DNA of 64,000 bases from Ruminococcus sp. (GTDB taxonomy: Bacteria > Bacillota > Clostridia > Oscillospirales > Acutalibacteraceae): positions 17,514-81,513 of the forward strand of contig JAFUJH010000052.1 of assembly GCA_017473775.1 (NCBI GenBank), written 5' to 3'. Positions within the stretch are counted from its first letter, which is position 1. Each line of letters starts with the position of its first letter. The position numbers were made by a program, and so were the translations under genes. Shown here piece after piece: positions 1 to 8,250 of the stretch. The notes beneath the pieces are model-generated. The model was not told the origin of the DNA, did no database searches, and worked only from the letters and a program-made list of their open reading frames with translations.

Positions 1-276
1 AAAAGCATCAAAACAGCATCAATATATGATTTTGTGAAAGCATCACGAAATCGAGGCACGCGGTCTTTCTTCAAAAGCAGCTTCAAGTCCTTCTGCTCCT
101 GCCTCGTCGTCGCAGACTGTAGCAGTTTGCGACGATTTCATAAAATCGCCGCATCACCGCATCGTCTCTCCTCCTCTCCCCAAAATCTCAGATTTAAGGG
201 ACCTCTATATAAAGTTAAGCCGCTTTAACTCTCGTTAAAACGGCTCGCTGTTTTTTGTTATATTTCAGAATACTTA
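1..276. other. Gene-free left edge with hairpins
   Basis: I see no convincing gene here. The stretch holds two good inverted repeats (28-52, and 107-135 with arms TCGTCGCA/TGCGACGA and an inner ACTG/CAGT) and a terminator-like hairpin (218-256, listed separately). The 64-codon open frame on the plus strand runs straight through these palindromes and has no visible ribosome binding site, so I treat it as non-coding. Confidence 0.5.
218..256 (+). terminator. Terminator-like hairpin
   Basis: Arms AGCCG/CGGCT and TTAAC/GTTAA around a TCTC loop are followed by a six-T run at 251-256, so it has the shape of an intrinsic terminator read on the plus strand. No plus-strand gene precedes it in the window. 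A degenerate copy without the T run lies at 9489-9516. Confidence 0.5.
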
Positions 277-1710
277 TCAGAAACCGCTGAGAGTAAATGC
301 GATAAGCTCCATTGCAGACTCATCTGCGCGTTCCTCGGTCATAACTGTGAGGATACTTCCATCTGAGAGCAGTGTACCGCCACAGAACCAAGGATAGTTT
401 GTTGAGAACAGTTCGTCATCGTCAGCGTAACCTGCAAACGCGCCTGTGTTATCCCAGAAAACAACTTCTCTCATATTTCCGTCCAGACCAATGTAGCCTT
501 GTGGAATCTTTGCCATAAATGTAATGCTGCCCAGACTTTCGCCTTCTTCGTCTGCAAGTGTTTTCTGGAGTGTGCCGTTCTGATTATAAACAAACACCTT
601 GTGTCCGCTGTCATCTGCAGCGTTTCCTGTAACATAGATATTGTCCTTATCAATAATAACTGTAGAGATTGTATCTACCTCAGCAAAGGTAATTGCCTCG
701 GTTGTAATCGTGTCGCCCGAGATAGTGATTTTCTCACATTCAGAGCCTGAGAACCAACTGATACCCCATGTGCCTGAGGGATGCATTGTTACATAGTCAG
801 TACCATCGTAAGCTGCAGTCTGTACGCCGTCCTTGAGGCACACAAGGTCCTCACCGAAGCCTGATATCCACACACTTCCGTCATCAGTTGCGTTGATGTG
901 GCTGTAGTCGCCGTCAAGGTCAAGGTTTTTCACATACTCCAGAGTTTCGCCGTCAAAGGCATACTGCTTAACAGCACCATCACCTGCTATATAAGCTGTG
1001 TTGCCTGTTACTGCTACTGCATGGTCAAAGGTCTCGTTGGCAATAACACACTCGCCAAAAGGAATCCACTTGCTATTAACCGAGAATACGCCTACCCCAA
1101 AAGCTTTGTCCTCTGCAGAGAACGCTTCACCCTCCCAATACCAGGGAGCATCTGTGTTGCCTGTATCAGTCAGAGTGAACTCAAGACCTGCAAGAAGAGT
1201 TTGTACATTGGCGTCCTCGTAGTCACCGATTATCTCTACAAACACAGTAGTACCTGCACCCTCGTCACGGCCAAAGTATCTTACACAAGGTTCACCCCAG
1301 TATTCGCCTTCATGCTTCACACAATCCACGCCGCCAACTTTTGTAAGTTCATAAGCGTTGTTTACTGCATACTCATACTGGTCAAAGTCATAGTATGTAA
1401 GATTGTCACGGAAACCTTCCGCATCTTCAACAGATGCTCTGATTTCCGCATTTATCAAATAACCGTCACCATCAGGAATAATAAGAATGATCTTTGAATA
1501 GTCATCCTCATCAGAAAATTCGTCCTCATCAATTTTCCACACTTTGGAATCATATGTAAGTTTCCAGAGAGTTGTTTCTATTGTTTCACCATCTACAGAA
1601 ACTTTCGGTGCATCTGTGGGGTCGTTTTTGCCGCCGTCATCGCAAGCTACCAATGACACCAACATAAGCATTACCATTACTAAAGCAAGTAAAGTTTTTA
1701 CATTTTTCAT
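277..1710 (-). CDS. Secreted lipoprotein, possible beta-propeller
   Basis: This 477-residue protein starts with a classic lipoprotein signal: basic N-terminus, a long Leu/Val/Met stretch and a lipobox LVAC with the lipidation cysteine at residue 23. The mature part is acidic. From about residue 215 it has repeated short beta-strand blocks of the kind 'YVTGN', 'VWISG' and 'IYVTG', which suggests a beta-propeller-like fold; that is inference from the repeat spacing. It lies 36 bases downstream of a dockerin-protein gene on the same strand and is probably co-transcribed with it. I do not recognise the family. It is likely a surface-exposed protein, with substrate or partner unknown. Confidence 0.75.
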   Translation of the reverse strand: MKNVKTLLALVMVMLMLVSLVACDDGGKNDPTDAPKVSVDGETIETTLWKLTYDSKVWKIDEDEFSDEDDYSKIILIIPDGDGYLINAEIRASVEDAEGFRDNLTYYDFDQYEYAVNNAYELTKVGGVDCVKHEGEYWGEPCVRYFGRDEGAGTTVFVEIIGDYEDANVQTLLAGLEFTLTDTGNTDAPWYWEGEAFSAEDKAFGVGVFSVNSKWIPFGECVIANETFDHAVAVTGNTAYIAGDGAVKQYAFDGETLEYVKNLDLDGDYSHINATDDGSVWISGFGEDLVCLKDGVQTAAYDGTDYVTMHPSGTWGISWFSGSECEKITISGDTITTEAITFAEVDTISTVIIDKDNIYVTGNAADDSGHKVFVYNQNGTLQKTLADEEGESLGSITFMAKIPQGYIGLDGNMREVVFWDNTGAFAGYADDDELFSTNYPWFCGGTLLSDGSILTVMTEERADESAMELIAFTLSGF

Positions 1711-1746
1711 AGTTAATCACCTTTCCTTATTGTATAGTTTATATTT

Positions 1747-3474
1747 TCACACAGATTCACCAATGGGAAGTCCTGTGTCTATACCTGCAATGTACTTCTG
1801 GATTGCAGTTGCATCCTTGATGTTCACATCTGCAGATGCATCTACATCTGCAAGGATGAGACCTGTATCTGTCAACGCCTCAAGCTGTGCGGTGTACTTC
1901 TGGATTGCAGTTGCGTCCTTGATGTTGACTTCACCGTCAAGGTTTGCATCACCGAGAATACCTGTAAATACAGGCTCGGAGGGAGAGGTTGTCGGAGGAG
2001 TAGGGGTAGTGGGACAATCTGTGGGAACACTTGTAGGTGCGTCTGTGGACTCCACTTCATAAGTAAACTCAAAGACTATCTCGGCTGCTGTTGAAGATAC
2101 AGCAGGAACAACCTCTGCAGGCATACCGTTCACCTTGGCAGTAATATCGGGACAGCCGTCCTCATCAACTGCGAAGACATATCCCGGCTTTGTCTTTATC
2201 CATATCCCCATACGATAGGTATGACCATCAATAAAATCAGTACCTGCCGGGACATATTTACCGTCCAATGTCATATCATTCCACATTGTAGACTCCACAC
2301 AAACACCGGGAGTAACTGCAACAGGAGAATACAAAGGTCGCACCCAGTTTTCGATATTGTCAAAAGTAACGCTTACCTCTGTAAGTGTCTGAGGCTTTAT
2401 TATATCTACAATGTATGACTGTGTACGGGTTTCCATTACCTCCAGTGAAGGAGACATCAGGCATATTTTCTGTTCCAGCGTATATCTTCCTTCTTCACTG
2501 ATAATCAGTGTGGAAAGCTTTGCGGATGTTCCTGTTATGTCACGCAGTACTCTGCCATCTTTTATAAAACTTGTTTTTCCGAATATATAGTAACCATTAC
2601 TACTCATACTTGATGGCAAGGCCTTGGTGGTAAAACTGAACTCGGTATCCATATCCGATGTACCAAGGCAAAAGGTTCCCATATAAACATCTTGTTCTCC
2701 CAGAGAAGCATCAGGTTTTCTCGACTCAAAGTCCAGAATCCCCTCCGGCAGGTTTCCCTTATAAGATATGGTGTAAACACGGTCTGCATAATAAGCAATT
2801 GTTCCGTCATCACTTGTTTCAGAATACACATTACAAATAATGCCATCCACACTGCACACAGAATTTTCATTGAAAGTATATCCCTCTGCAGGGTCAAGAT
2901 AGAATCTGCACTTGTATTTACCCTCAACATAAACATCCGTACTCTTCATCAGCGGAGCAGATGAACCTTTTATAGGTCCATACCACACCATCGAATCCAA
3001 GTCGTATTGTTCACTCAGAACATCATCAGTTCTGTATTTGGGGCCATATCCGAAAACAGGAGCATCTACACCTACGATGTATGCTCTGCTGATTACCTTA
3101 GGGTCAAGGAAGGTAAAGTGGAATACCTGACTGTAAACCTTGCCGCCGTTATAGGTAATCTTACAACGAAAATCAAGAGAATCAAGTTCTCCTGATGCCA
3201 GAAGCTTGAAATGATTTGTTTTTGTTCCGATGTAATACTCGTTATCATCAAGATCTACAGGGTCAAATGTACTGTCAAAAAAGCCTGCCTGCCATTGATA
3301 AGTTACATCGGTGGCTCCTGTAACCTTCAGCTTGATTTCTCCAAAAGAGCCCATATAGGGAGTGATTACCAGACTTTCAACAGATACAACAGGTGCTGCC
3401 TGTGCTGTCATTACAGACACAGCACACATTATCATCAAAAAGCTAAGAATAAGAGAAAGGACTCGTTTTATCAT
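1747..3474 (-). CDS. Secreted dockerin protein (1)
   Basis: A 575-residue secreted protein. Residues 1-27 are a signal peptide ending near AQA. An Ig-like segment follows, containing 'VTYQWQAG'. Two copies of an approximately 90-residue module come next; it carries a Trp-containing core, a 'G..Y....' strand and a closing 'VNG/VDG' strand. A Pro/Thr/Ser linker covers about 475-506, and a type I dockerin starts at about 508. The dockerin has both calcium-binding repeats, each containing NIKDATAIQKY, so it should bind a cohesin and dock on a cell-surface complex. No catalytic domain is recognisable. AAGGAG ten bases before the ATG supports the start. The stop of the upstream dockerin gene lies only five bases away, which indicates an operon. 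Confidence 0.85.
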   Translation of the reverse strand: MIKRVLSLILSFLMIMCAVSVMTAQAAPVVSVESLVITPYMGSFGEIKLKVTGATDVTYQWQAGFFDSTFDPVDLDDNEYYIGTKTNHFKLLASGELDSLDFRCKITYNGGKVYSQVFHFTFLDPKVISRAYIVGVDAPVFGYGPKYRTDDVLSEQYDLDSMVWYGPIKGSSAPLMKSTDVYVEGKYKCRFYLDPAEGYTFNENSVCSVDGIICNVYSETSDDGTIAYYADRVYTISYKGNLPEGILDFESRKPDASLGEQDVYMGTFCLGTSDMDTEFSFTTKALPSSMSSNGYYIFGKTSFIKDGRVLRDITGTSAKLSTLIISEEGRYTLEQKICLMSPSLEVMETRTQSYIVDIIKPQTLTEVSVTFDNIENWVRPLYSPVAVTPGVCVESTMWNDMTLDGKYVPAGTDFIDGHTYRMGIWIKTKPGYVFAVDEDGCPDITAKVNGMPAEVVPAVSSTAAEIVFEFTYEVESTDAPTSVPTDCPTTPTPPTTSPSEPVFTGILGDANLDGEVNIKDATAIQKYTAQLEALTDTGLILADVDASADVNIKDATAIQKYIAGIDTGLPIGESV

Positions 3475-3479
3475 AACTG

Positions 3480-5507
3480 TTAAATCTCCTTGCCAATATC
3501 GTAGCCTGTGTCAATACCTGCAATGTATTTCTGAATAGCAGTTGCATCCTTGATGTTTACATCAGAGGATGCGTCCACATCTGCAAGGATGAGACCTGTA
3601 TCAGTCAACGCCTCAAGCTGTGCGGTGTACTTCTGGATTGCAGTTGCATCCTTGATGTTGACTTCGCCGTCAAGGTTTGCATCACCGAGGACACCTGTTG
3701 CAACAGGGTCAGTGAGAGTTGAAGGCTGTGTGGGATTGGTAGGATTACCGGGGTTTGTGGGCTTGTTGGGGTTTTCCTCACAGGGAGAGAACATGAATCC
3801 TATCTCAAGTTCCTTCTCATCGTGGGATCCGTAGACTATGGCATTGATGCCGTTAATATAACCTGTGGCTTCATTGTAGCCGTCTATCATCAGAAAAGCG
3901 TAATTTTCCTCTGCCTCAACCAAAACATCAACTCTATAGATTCTACCCGGGACAAAGGTATCATCCTCTGCCATCAGAACTCCTCTGCTCTCGGTGACAT
4001 CGTACCACTGAACCCTCGACACATTATAACCTTGTGTTGTGCATAAAGCCTCCATATCAGGAGTGTTGCCCTCAAGGGGTACATCAATTCCTTCTATATA
4101 TGCAGTATCTATAATTATTGTTTCTGTCTCTTTTTCAAGAGGCGCGTAATAAATCCGCACTATATCCTCGTATGTTGACAGGTCAGAGTTTGTTACAACA
4201 CAGCGGATGATATAACTTCCCCCTTCATTGGGGCGCTCGTAGGGTTGCCAATGAGAAATATTATATGCATCGCCTATATGAGTCCACTGTGTGTCCTTAC
4301 CTTTATACTGCGACTCGTTGACCATATACCAATTAACATACTTGTGATCCAAAGTGCGGTTTTTAAGTTCAATGTAAGGTGAGGTTTCTTCATCGGACTT
4401 CACATAAATCGTGTCAATACTGTTGAGAATATCCTCAAATTCTTCACCGCAGAACTCATGCACATAGTTATATCCAATGTAGCTTATGACTTCTGCCTTT
4501 TTGCAAAGATTCAGAAGTCTGTAATAATAATCAAGGTTTTCTGACATAATCATAGGTGGTGCTGTTACCTTGTAATATCCGCCTGTGTAATCGTCTATGG
4601 TCTCAGAAAAGAGTTTTTTAGAAACTCCGGGCAGGAACATCTGGTCTCTTGAATTCAGACATTTTGCCAGCACTGTGCCCTCGGCAACGATAACTCTGCC
4701 CCAACCGTTATTGCAGTAGGCAAAACTTGCGTCTTCGCCGTCTTTTCCGCCGTTTGTAATATAGAAGTTACCGCCCAGCACATATACACTGGGGAAAAGG
4801 CAACCGTAATTTAAGTAGTTGTCAAAGGGAGTTACATCAATGCTTTGATATTTTCCATAGAAGTCACCGCCGAAGATAACCACCTGGGGAACCTCGTATA
4901 AATAAGCATTATGTCCTACGGATATTGTGTCGCCACCCCAGGAGGCGCTTGAGTCAAAGGTACCGTTGTAAATATTGGTGTATCCGCTTGTGGTACGGAC
5001 TACGCTGCAGTCGCCCTGCTCGTATGGTGATAGTATCTCGTAGTATCCGCCGTTTATTTCGAGTTCACCGCCTTCGTTGTAGAAAACAGCCTTGTAATAA
5101 TCACTGTAACCCTCGGAAAACACGCAGGAGCCCGTCCGGGGATCAGATGTATCGTTAATAATCATTCTTGCATCTGACTTGATACGAAACAGCGCACAAT
5201 CGTTACCCTGAGTTTCTCGGATAATAGTGTAGCCGTTAAGATCAAGATTAAAACTGGCACCCGCAGGGATAACAATTTCCTTATCGTTCAGATTATCTGT
5301 CTGATAAATATTATCATTCAGAATATACCTGCAGTCGCTCTGGGCTGTATATGCCAGATTCTTAAGCTGTTCGTAGGTTTCGATGTAATACACAGGTGCC
5401 TCGCCTGCAGATGCAATCTCTGTTTCCTTTGCAGAAACTCCAAATGACAGTGAACTTATAACCAGCATAAAACAAAGTATAAAACATAGTATGCTTGATT
5501 TTCTCAT
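3480..5507 (-). CDS. Secreted dockerin protein (2), beta-helix-like
   Basis: I place the start at the ATG at 5507, giving 675 residues, because GGAG lies eight bases before it and a hydrophobic signal peptide (to about ...GVSA) follows at once; an ATG six codons upstream lacks both. Residues of about 60-260 contain repeated 'INGG', 'IYNGTF' and 'IFGGDFYG' turns, typical of a right-handed beta-helix as in pectate-lyase-like folds, but no catalytic residues can be assigned. A module shared with the neighbouring dockerin protein follows, then a Pro/Asn/Thr linker and a C-terminal dockerin (about 608-675) almost identical to that of its neighbour. Probably a carbohydrate-binding or surface protein incorporated by cohesin binding; enzyme activity is not shown. 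Confidence 0.85.
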   Translation of the reverse strand: MRKSSILCFILCFMLVISSLSFGVSAKETEIASAGEAPVYYIETYEQLKNLAYTAQSDCRYILNDNIYQTDNLNDKEIVIPAGASFNLDLNGYTIIRETQGNDCALFRIKSDARMIINDTSDPRTGSCVFSEGYSDYYKAVFYNEGGELEINGGYYEILSPYEQGDCSVVRTTSGYTNIYNGTFDSSASWGGDTISVGHNAYLYEVPQVVIFGGDFYGKYQSIDVTPFDNYLNYGCLFPSVYVLGGNFYITNGGKDGEDASFAYCNNGWGRVIVAEGTVLAKCLNSRDQMFLPGVSKKLFSETIDDYTGGYYKVTAPPMIMSENLDYYYRLLNLCKKAEVISYIGYNYVHEFCGEEFEDILNSIDTIYVKSDEETSPYIELKNRTLDHKYVNWYMVNESQYKGKDTQWTHIGDAYNISHWQPYERPNEGGSYIIRCVVTNSDLSTYEDIVRIYYAPLEKETETIIIDTAYIEGIDVPLEGNTPDMEALCTTQGYNVSRVQWYDVTESRGVLMAEDDTFVPGRIYRVDVLVEAEENYAFLMIDGYNEATGYINGINAIVYGSHDEKELEIGFMFSPCEENPNKPTNPGNPTNPTQPSTLTDPVATGVLGDANLDGEVNIKDATAIQKYTAQLEALTDTGLILADVDASSDVNIKDATAIQKYIAGIDTGYDIGKEI

Positions 5508-5521
5508 AAAAATCTCTCCTG

Positions 5522-5887
5522 TCAATCTATTCTTGTAACTATCAAATCTTTATCTACATTAAGGGTGAAGGTATATTCCTCATCTTCGCAGGTGGGATAT
5601 TCATAAATAGCCGTAACCTCTACTCTGCCCTCTTTAAGTCCCACAAAGTAAATATCCGCACCTTTATCACGCATTCCGCATTCATACTCAGGGACGGGTT
5701 TTACATAGCTGTAATACTCAACCACTCCCTCGGGATTAAAGGTCAGGTGAAAACCACCGCCTGCTATTACACCCTGTCGGGAGAAATAGCAGGCTTTCTC
5801 TTTATCAAAGGGATAGTCGGGCTTTTTACTGCAACCGAAAAGGCTTGCAAATATGGAAAGCATACATATCACCGCCAAAAATCTCAA
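5522..5887 (-). CDS. Small lipoprotein
   Basis: About 121 residues with an N-terminal lipoprotein signal and lipobox (SLFGC followed by SKK). The open frame extends upstream to 5953, but those residues are hydrophilic and overlap the preceding gene. I prefer the TTG at 5887, which overlaps the TGA stop of the upstream gene (TTGA) and puts the basic residue directly before the hydrophobic stretch. The start is uncertain because no clear ribosome binding site is visible; translation may be coupled. No family recognised. It sits between a DUF6935-like gene and a dockerin gene in the same transcription direction. Confidence 0.6.
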   Translation of the reverse strand: MRFLAVICMLSIFASLFGCSKKPDYPFDKEKACYFSRQGVIAGGGFHLTFNPEGVVEYYSYVKPVPEYECGMRDKGADIYFVGLKEGRVEVTAIYEYPTCEDEEYTFTLNVDKDLIVTRID

Positions 5888-6462
5888 GCCCAAGGGTCTT
5901 GGGATTTTGGTGTTCTGATACCTACCATTATGTACTGCTCCCACAAAAACCACCTGCCGTCACCTTTCTTTCTCAAAGTAAACTGACGGGGACTGTCTGC
6001 ACCGCCGCTTTTAAGCCACAAGGTCATATAGCCTTCATTAACAGCAGAATTAGAATTACTTGTAATTTCCACGGTGAAAGGCTCTGTCGGTGTATAATTA
6101 TTTTCTGGGGTTGCACCTTTGAAATACGAGAAAGGCACATACCACTGACCGTCACGGAACCTATCATCAAGAAAAGATATTTCTGCAGGGCTTAAGGGTC
6201 TGGGGCCTTTGAGGAAATCAAGCATTTCAATTCCTGCCTGTTTATCTGCACCATAAGCACAAAGTGCAAGAAGTGAAAGTGCAGCGGTCTTGAACGGAGA
6301 GTCAAGGCTTGCTTCGGGCAGGTTCTTCAACTCTGCCACACTTTCAGGGAGTTTAGCAAAAGTAAAGGTTTCTTTTTTATTGCCAATAGAGTTTACCGCC
6401 GAATTCACTGCACTGTTTACCGCTGAATTGGCGGCACTTTTAAACTTATCAAATATTCCCAT
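5884..6462 (-). CDS. Uncharacterised protein (DUF6935-like)
   Basis: A 192-residue soluble protein with no signal peptide. The N-terminus 'MGIFDKFK' is followed by several tandem NSAV tetrapeptides (residues of about 12-25), then a helical middle (about 40-90) and a beta-rich C-terminal half with Trp/Tyr/Phe-rich strands. It resembles uncharacterised Firmicutes proteins grouped, as I recall, under DUF6935; that assignment is from memory and not verified. GAGGAG eight bases before the ATG supports the start. The gene is flanked by two small lipoprotein genes with gaps of a few bases or an overlap, so the three form one transcription unit. Function unknown. Confidence 0.6.
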   Translation of the reverse strand: MGIFDKFKSAANSAVNSAVNSAVNSIGNKKETFTFAKLPESVAELKNLPEASLDSPFKTAALSLLALCAYGADKQAGIEMLDFLKGPRPLSPAEISFLDDRFRDGQWYVPFSYFKGATPENNYTPTEPFTVEITSNSNSAVNEGYMTLWLKSGGADSPRQFTLRKKGDGRWFLWEQYIMVGIRTPKSQDPWA

Positions 6463-6467
6463 AACAA

Positions 6468-6977
6468 TTACTCCTCATAAAGATAAACTGATTTATTTAT
6501 GTATTTCTTTGCTAAATCAAAGAAAAAGTCGTAGAGAACATCAATATGTTCGTCTTTTGTGTCAGCAGACTTATCTGTGCCGTCACTTAAATACACTGTT
6601 GTTTTGTTGACTGTTTCGTCTGACGCTTCAAAAAGCGAAGGTTTCTTTTTATATGAAGTGACATAGTTTGTAACGGAGTATTCTTCATCAAGACTTCTGA
6701 GTCTTTCAAGTTCTGATTTATCTACCTGACAGCTTTCAAGAATAATGCAGTAAGGCTCCTCATCAAAACGCACCTCTGCATCAAAGAGCACCGTATCGTC
6801 CTCTTCTCTCAGATAAAAGCTGTAACAATAGCCAAAATTCATATGATTCTGGTTAAAGCTCATTCCCATTAGCCGCTCTTCGCTTTTAGGTAAAGGACCT
6901 ACTGCACAGCCTGCAAAAATCACGCCTGCCACAATCAATCCTGTGAAAGCAATCACAATATATACCATTCGTTTCAT
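6468..6977 (-). CDS. Small lipoprotein
   Basis: 169 residues starting at the ATG at 6977, with GGAGG five bases upstream; a GTG directly before it is possible but less likely. The N-terminus is a lipoprotein signal with lipobox (IFAGC, then AVGPLPK). The mature domain is small, charged and has a two-strand/helix pattern with no recognisable motif; the C-terminus holds a Phe/Tyr-rich helix. The stop codon overlaps the ribosome binding site of the next gene (5884-6462), so expression is probably coupled. No family recognised. Confidence 0.6.
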   Translation of the reverse strand: MKRMVYIVIAFTGLIVAGVIFAGCAVGPLPKSEERLMGMSFNQNHMNFGYCYSFYLREEDDTVLFDAEVRFDEEPYCIILESCQVDKSELERLRSLDEEYSVTNYVTSYKKKPSLFEASDETVNKTTVYLSDGTDKSADTKDEHIDVLYDFFFDLAKKYINKSVYLYEE

Positions 6978-7008
6978 CACATCCTCCGATGTATTTCCGC
7001 AGGCGTGT

Positions 7009-7902
7009 TTACTGCATATCGTTGAAGTTCACAGGGTCTCCGCACTGAGGGCAGAACTTAGGAATCTGAGAGCCCTGCCCAATGGTATAGCCGCATTTAT
7101 CGCAACGGAACACTCCTGCTTTCACAGGCTGAGGTGCTCCGCAACCCTGGCAGAACTTTGAACTGTTAAGACTTCCGCAGGAAGCACATGTCCATGAAGA
7201 GGAAATTGGCTGAACAGGCTGAGTATATACGGGAGCACTTTGGTTATATGCTTGTGCAGGCTGTCCGTATACAGGAGGTGTCTGAACATATGCAGTTGCA
7301 TTTGCAGGGGTGTTGCCCATAAGCAAATTCTGAAGTTCATACATCTGACGCTCGTACTCACGGTACATATCAGTCATACGGCTCTGAGGTCTGTTGCCGT
7401 CGCTCAGTTCAAACTCAATCTGAGAGAACCAAGGAGAGTTTACCTGAATTACAAAATTGAATTCATACTCTACCTCAAACCTCGGAGGATTGTAGCTTCT
7501 TCTGTTGCCCTCTGCATCCTGGGTGTATATCTCATCCCTGTTCTCAACAATATCTGTATTACAAGCAGTAACCTGAGAAAAATCAATGATGTCAGGGTTT
7601 GCACCTCTCCAGTTGGAGCTTCTTGTAACGATGAACTTTTTAGCATTCACATCAACATAGACCTTCTCGTTGTTGCCAAACACAAGGTTAGGATTAAAGC
7701 GAGCAAGGTTTCTTTCGTTTTCTTCTCTGTAAGCAAGCTGCTGTTTTATCTCTTCTACAGTTGAACGGCGGCGATCACTGAAAAAAGGTGAGAGCTTTCT
7801 TGCGCAATCCTTGCACAAATTGCCGTCCTCCAGCTTTCTGTTGCCTAAAAGCCCAATTTTCTCACCGCATACATCGCAGTATTTTTTGTCAAAAAGTCCC
7901 AT
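7009..7902 (-). CDS. DUF4428-like zinc-ribbon protein
   Basis: 297 residues from the ATG at 7902 (AAGGAG eight bases upstream; a TTG two codons earlier is less likely). The first 50 residues hold two CxxC pairs (CDVC and CKDC) around the 'GLLGNRKLEDG' block typical of DUF4428 domains. A beta-rich middle domain follows, then a Gln/Tyr/Pro/Ala linker (about 195-235). The C-terminal region has two zinc ribbons: CASC...CQGC, and CDKC...CPQC. It is predicted cytoplasmic and zinc-binding, likely an adaptor or nucleic-acid/protein-binding factor; no enzymatic motif is present. It is the first gene of the minus-strand run that continues into the lipoprotein and dockerin genes. Confidence 0.75.
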   Translation of the reverse strand: MGLFDKKYCDVCGEKIGLLGNRKLEDGNLCKDCARKLSPFFSDRRRSTVEEIKQQLAYREENERNLARFNPNLVFGNNEKVYVDVNAKKFIVTRSSNWRGANPDIIDFSQVTACNTDIVENRDEIYTQDAEGNRRSYNPPRFEVEYEFNFVIQVNSPWFSQIEFELSDGNRPQSRMTDMYREYERQMYELQNLLMGNTPANATAYVQTPPVYGQPAQAYNQSAPVYTQPVQPISSSWTCASCGSLNSSKFCQGCGAPQPVKAGVFRCDKCGYTIGQGSQIPKFCPQCGDPVNFNDMQ

Positions 7903-7943
7903 AGTCAAATCTCCTTTTACATAAAATTACCGATTATCTCACC

Positions 7944-7972
7944 TTGACTGAAAACACAGAATATAATATAAT
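7944..7972 (+). promoter_or_regulatory. Sigma-A type promoter for structured leader and 8251 gene
   Basis: TTGACT at 7944-7949, a 17-base spacer and a perfect TATAAT at 7967-7972 on the plus strand. Transcription would start near 7979, immediately upstream of the structured RNA at 7993-8100 and about 270 bases before the start codon at 8251. Confidence 0.75.
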
Positions 7973-7992
7973 ATTTGTGTATACTTAAATAA

Positions 7993-8100
7993 GCGTTGGG
8001 CGGTCTCTGTTTTGCGCCAACTCCACAGAGGCTTCACACAAATAAGTGTGAATAGGGTACCCTTGGCACTTTAAGAGACAAGGTCTATACCCTCCTTCAA
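7993..8100 (+). ncRNA. Candidate structured leader RNA (unclassified)
   Basis: Three consecutive hairpins follow a strong promoter. Stem A pairs GUUGGGCG (7995-8002) with CGCCAAC (8015-8021), with one bulge. Stem B is UUCACAC (8033-8039) with GUGUGAA (8046-8052). Stem C pairs AGGGUA/UACCCU (8054-8059/8088-8093) and CCUUG/CAAGG (8061-8065/8079-8083). The loop of A contains UCUCU (8004-8008), which is complementary to AGAGA (8074-8078) in the loop of C, a possible kissing interaction. CUCCUUCAA (8092-8100) is a perfect complement of the Shine-Dalgarno region UUGAAGGAG (8235-8243) and overlaps stem C by two bases. All pairings were read by eye. I match it to no known class. A 6S-like or stand-alone RNA remains possible. 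Confidence 0.5.
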
Positions 8101-8250
8101 ACTCTTGCAATTAAATTATAGGGATTTTAAATTCCGCTGTCCCCACCCCAAAAGCATCTTTTAGTGTGGGAAAACACAGATTTTTTCTAAAAGTGTGGGA
8201 AAAAGTGTGGGATAAGTGTTTTTTATTAAGCCCGTTGAAGGAGCTCGTTT
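8101..8250 (+). promoter_or_regulatory. Leader with three AGTGTGGGA direct repeats and RBS
   Basis: The rest of the leader of the LuxR-type gene carries AGTGTGGGA at 8163-8171, 8192-8200 and 8204-8212 in direct orientation, and a good ribosome binding site GAAGGAG at 8237-8243, seven bases before the ATG. The repeats could bind a protein at DNA or RNA level; no partner is evident. Confidence 0.4.

Noticed and set aside
34-228. 64-codon frame at the left edge
   Set aside because: It crosses two palindromes and a terminator-like hairpin and has no ribosome binding site.
7979-8130. 6S RNA
   Set aside because: Promoter, length and position would allow it, but I see three separate hairpins with a possible kissing loop rather than one long hairpin with a central bubble, and there is no strong terminator after it.
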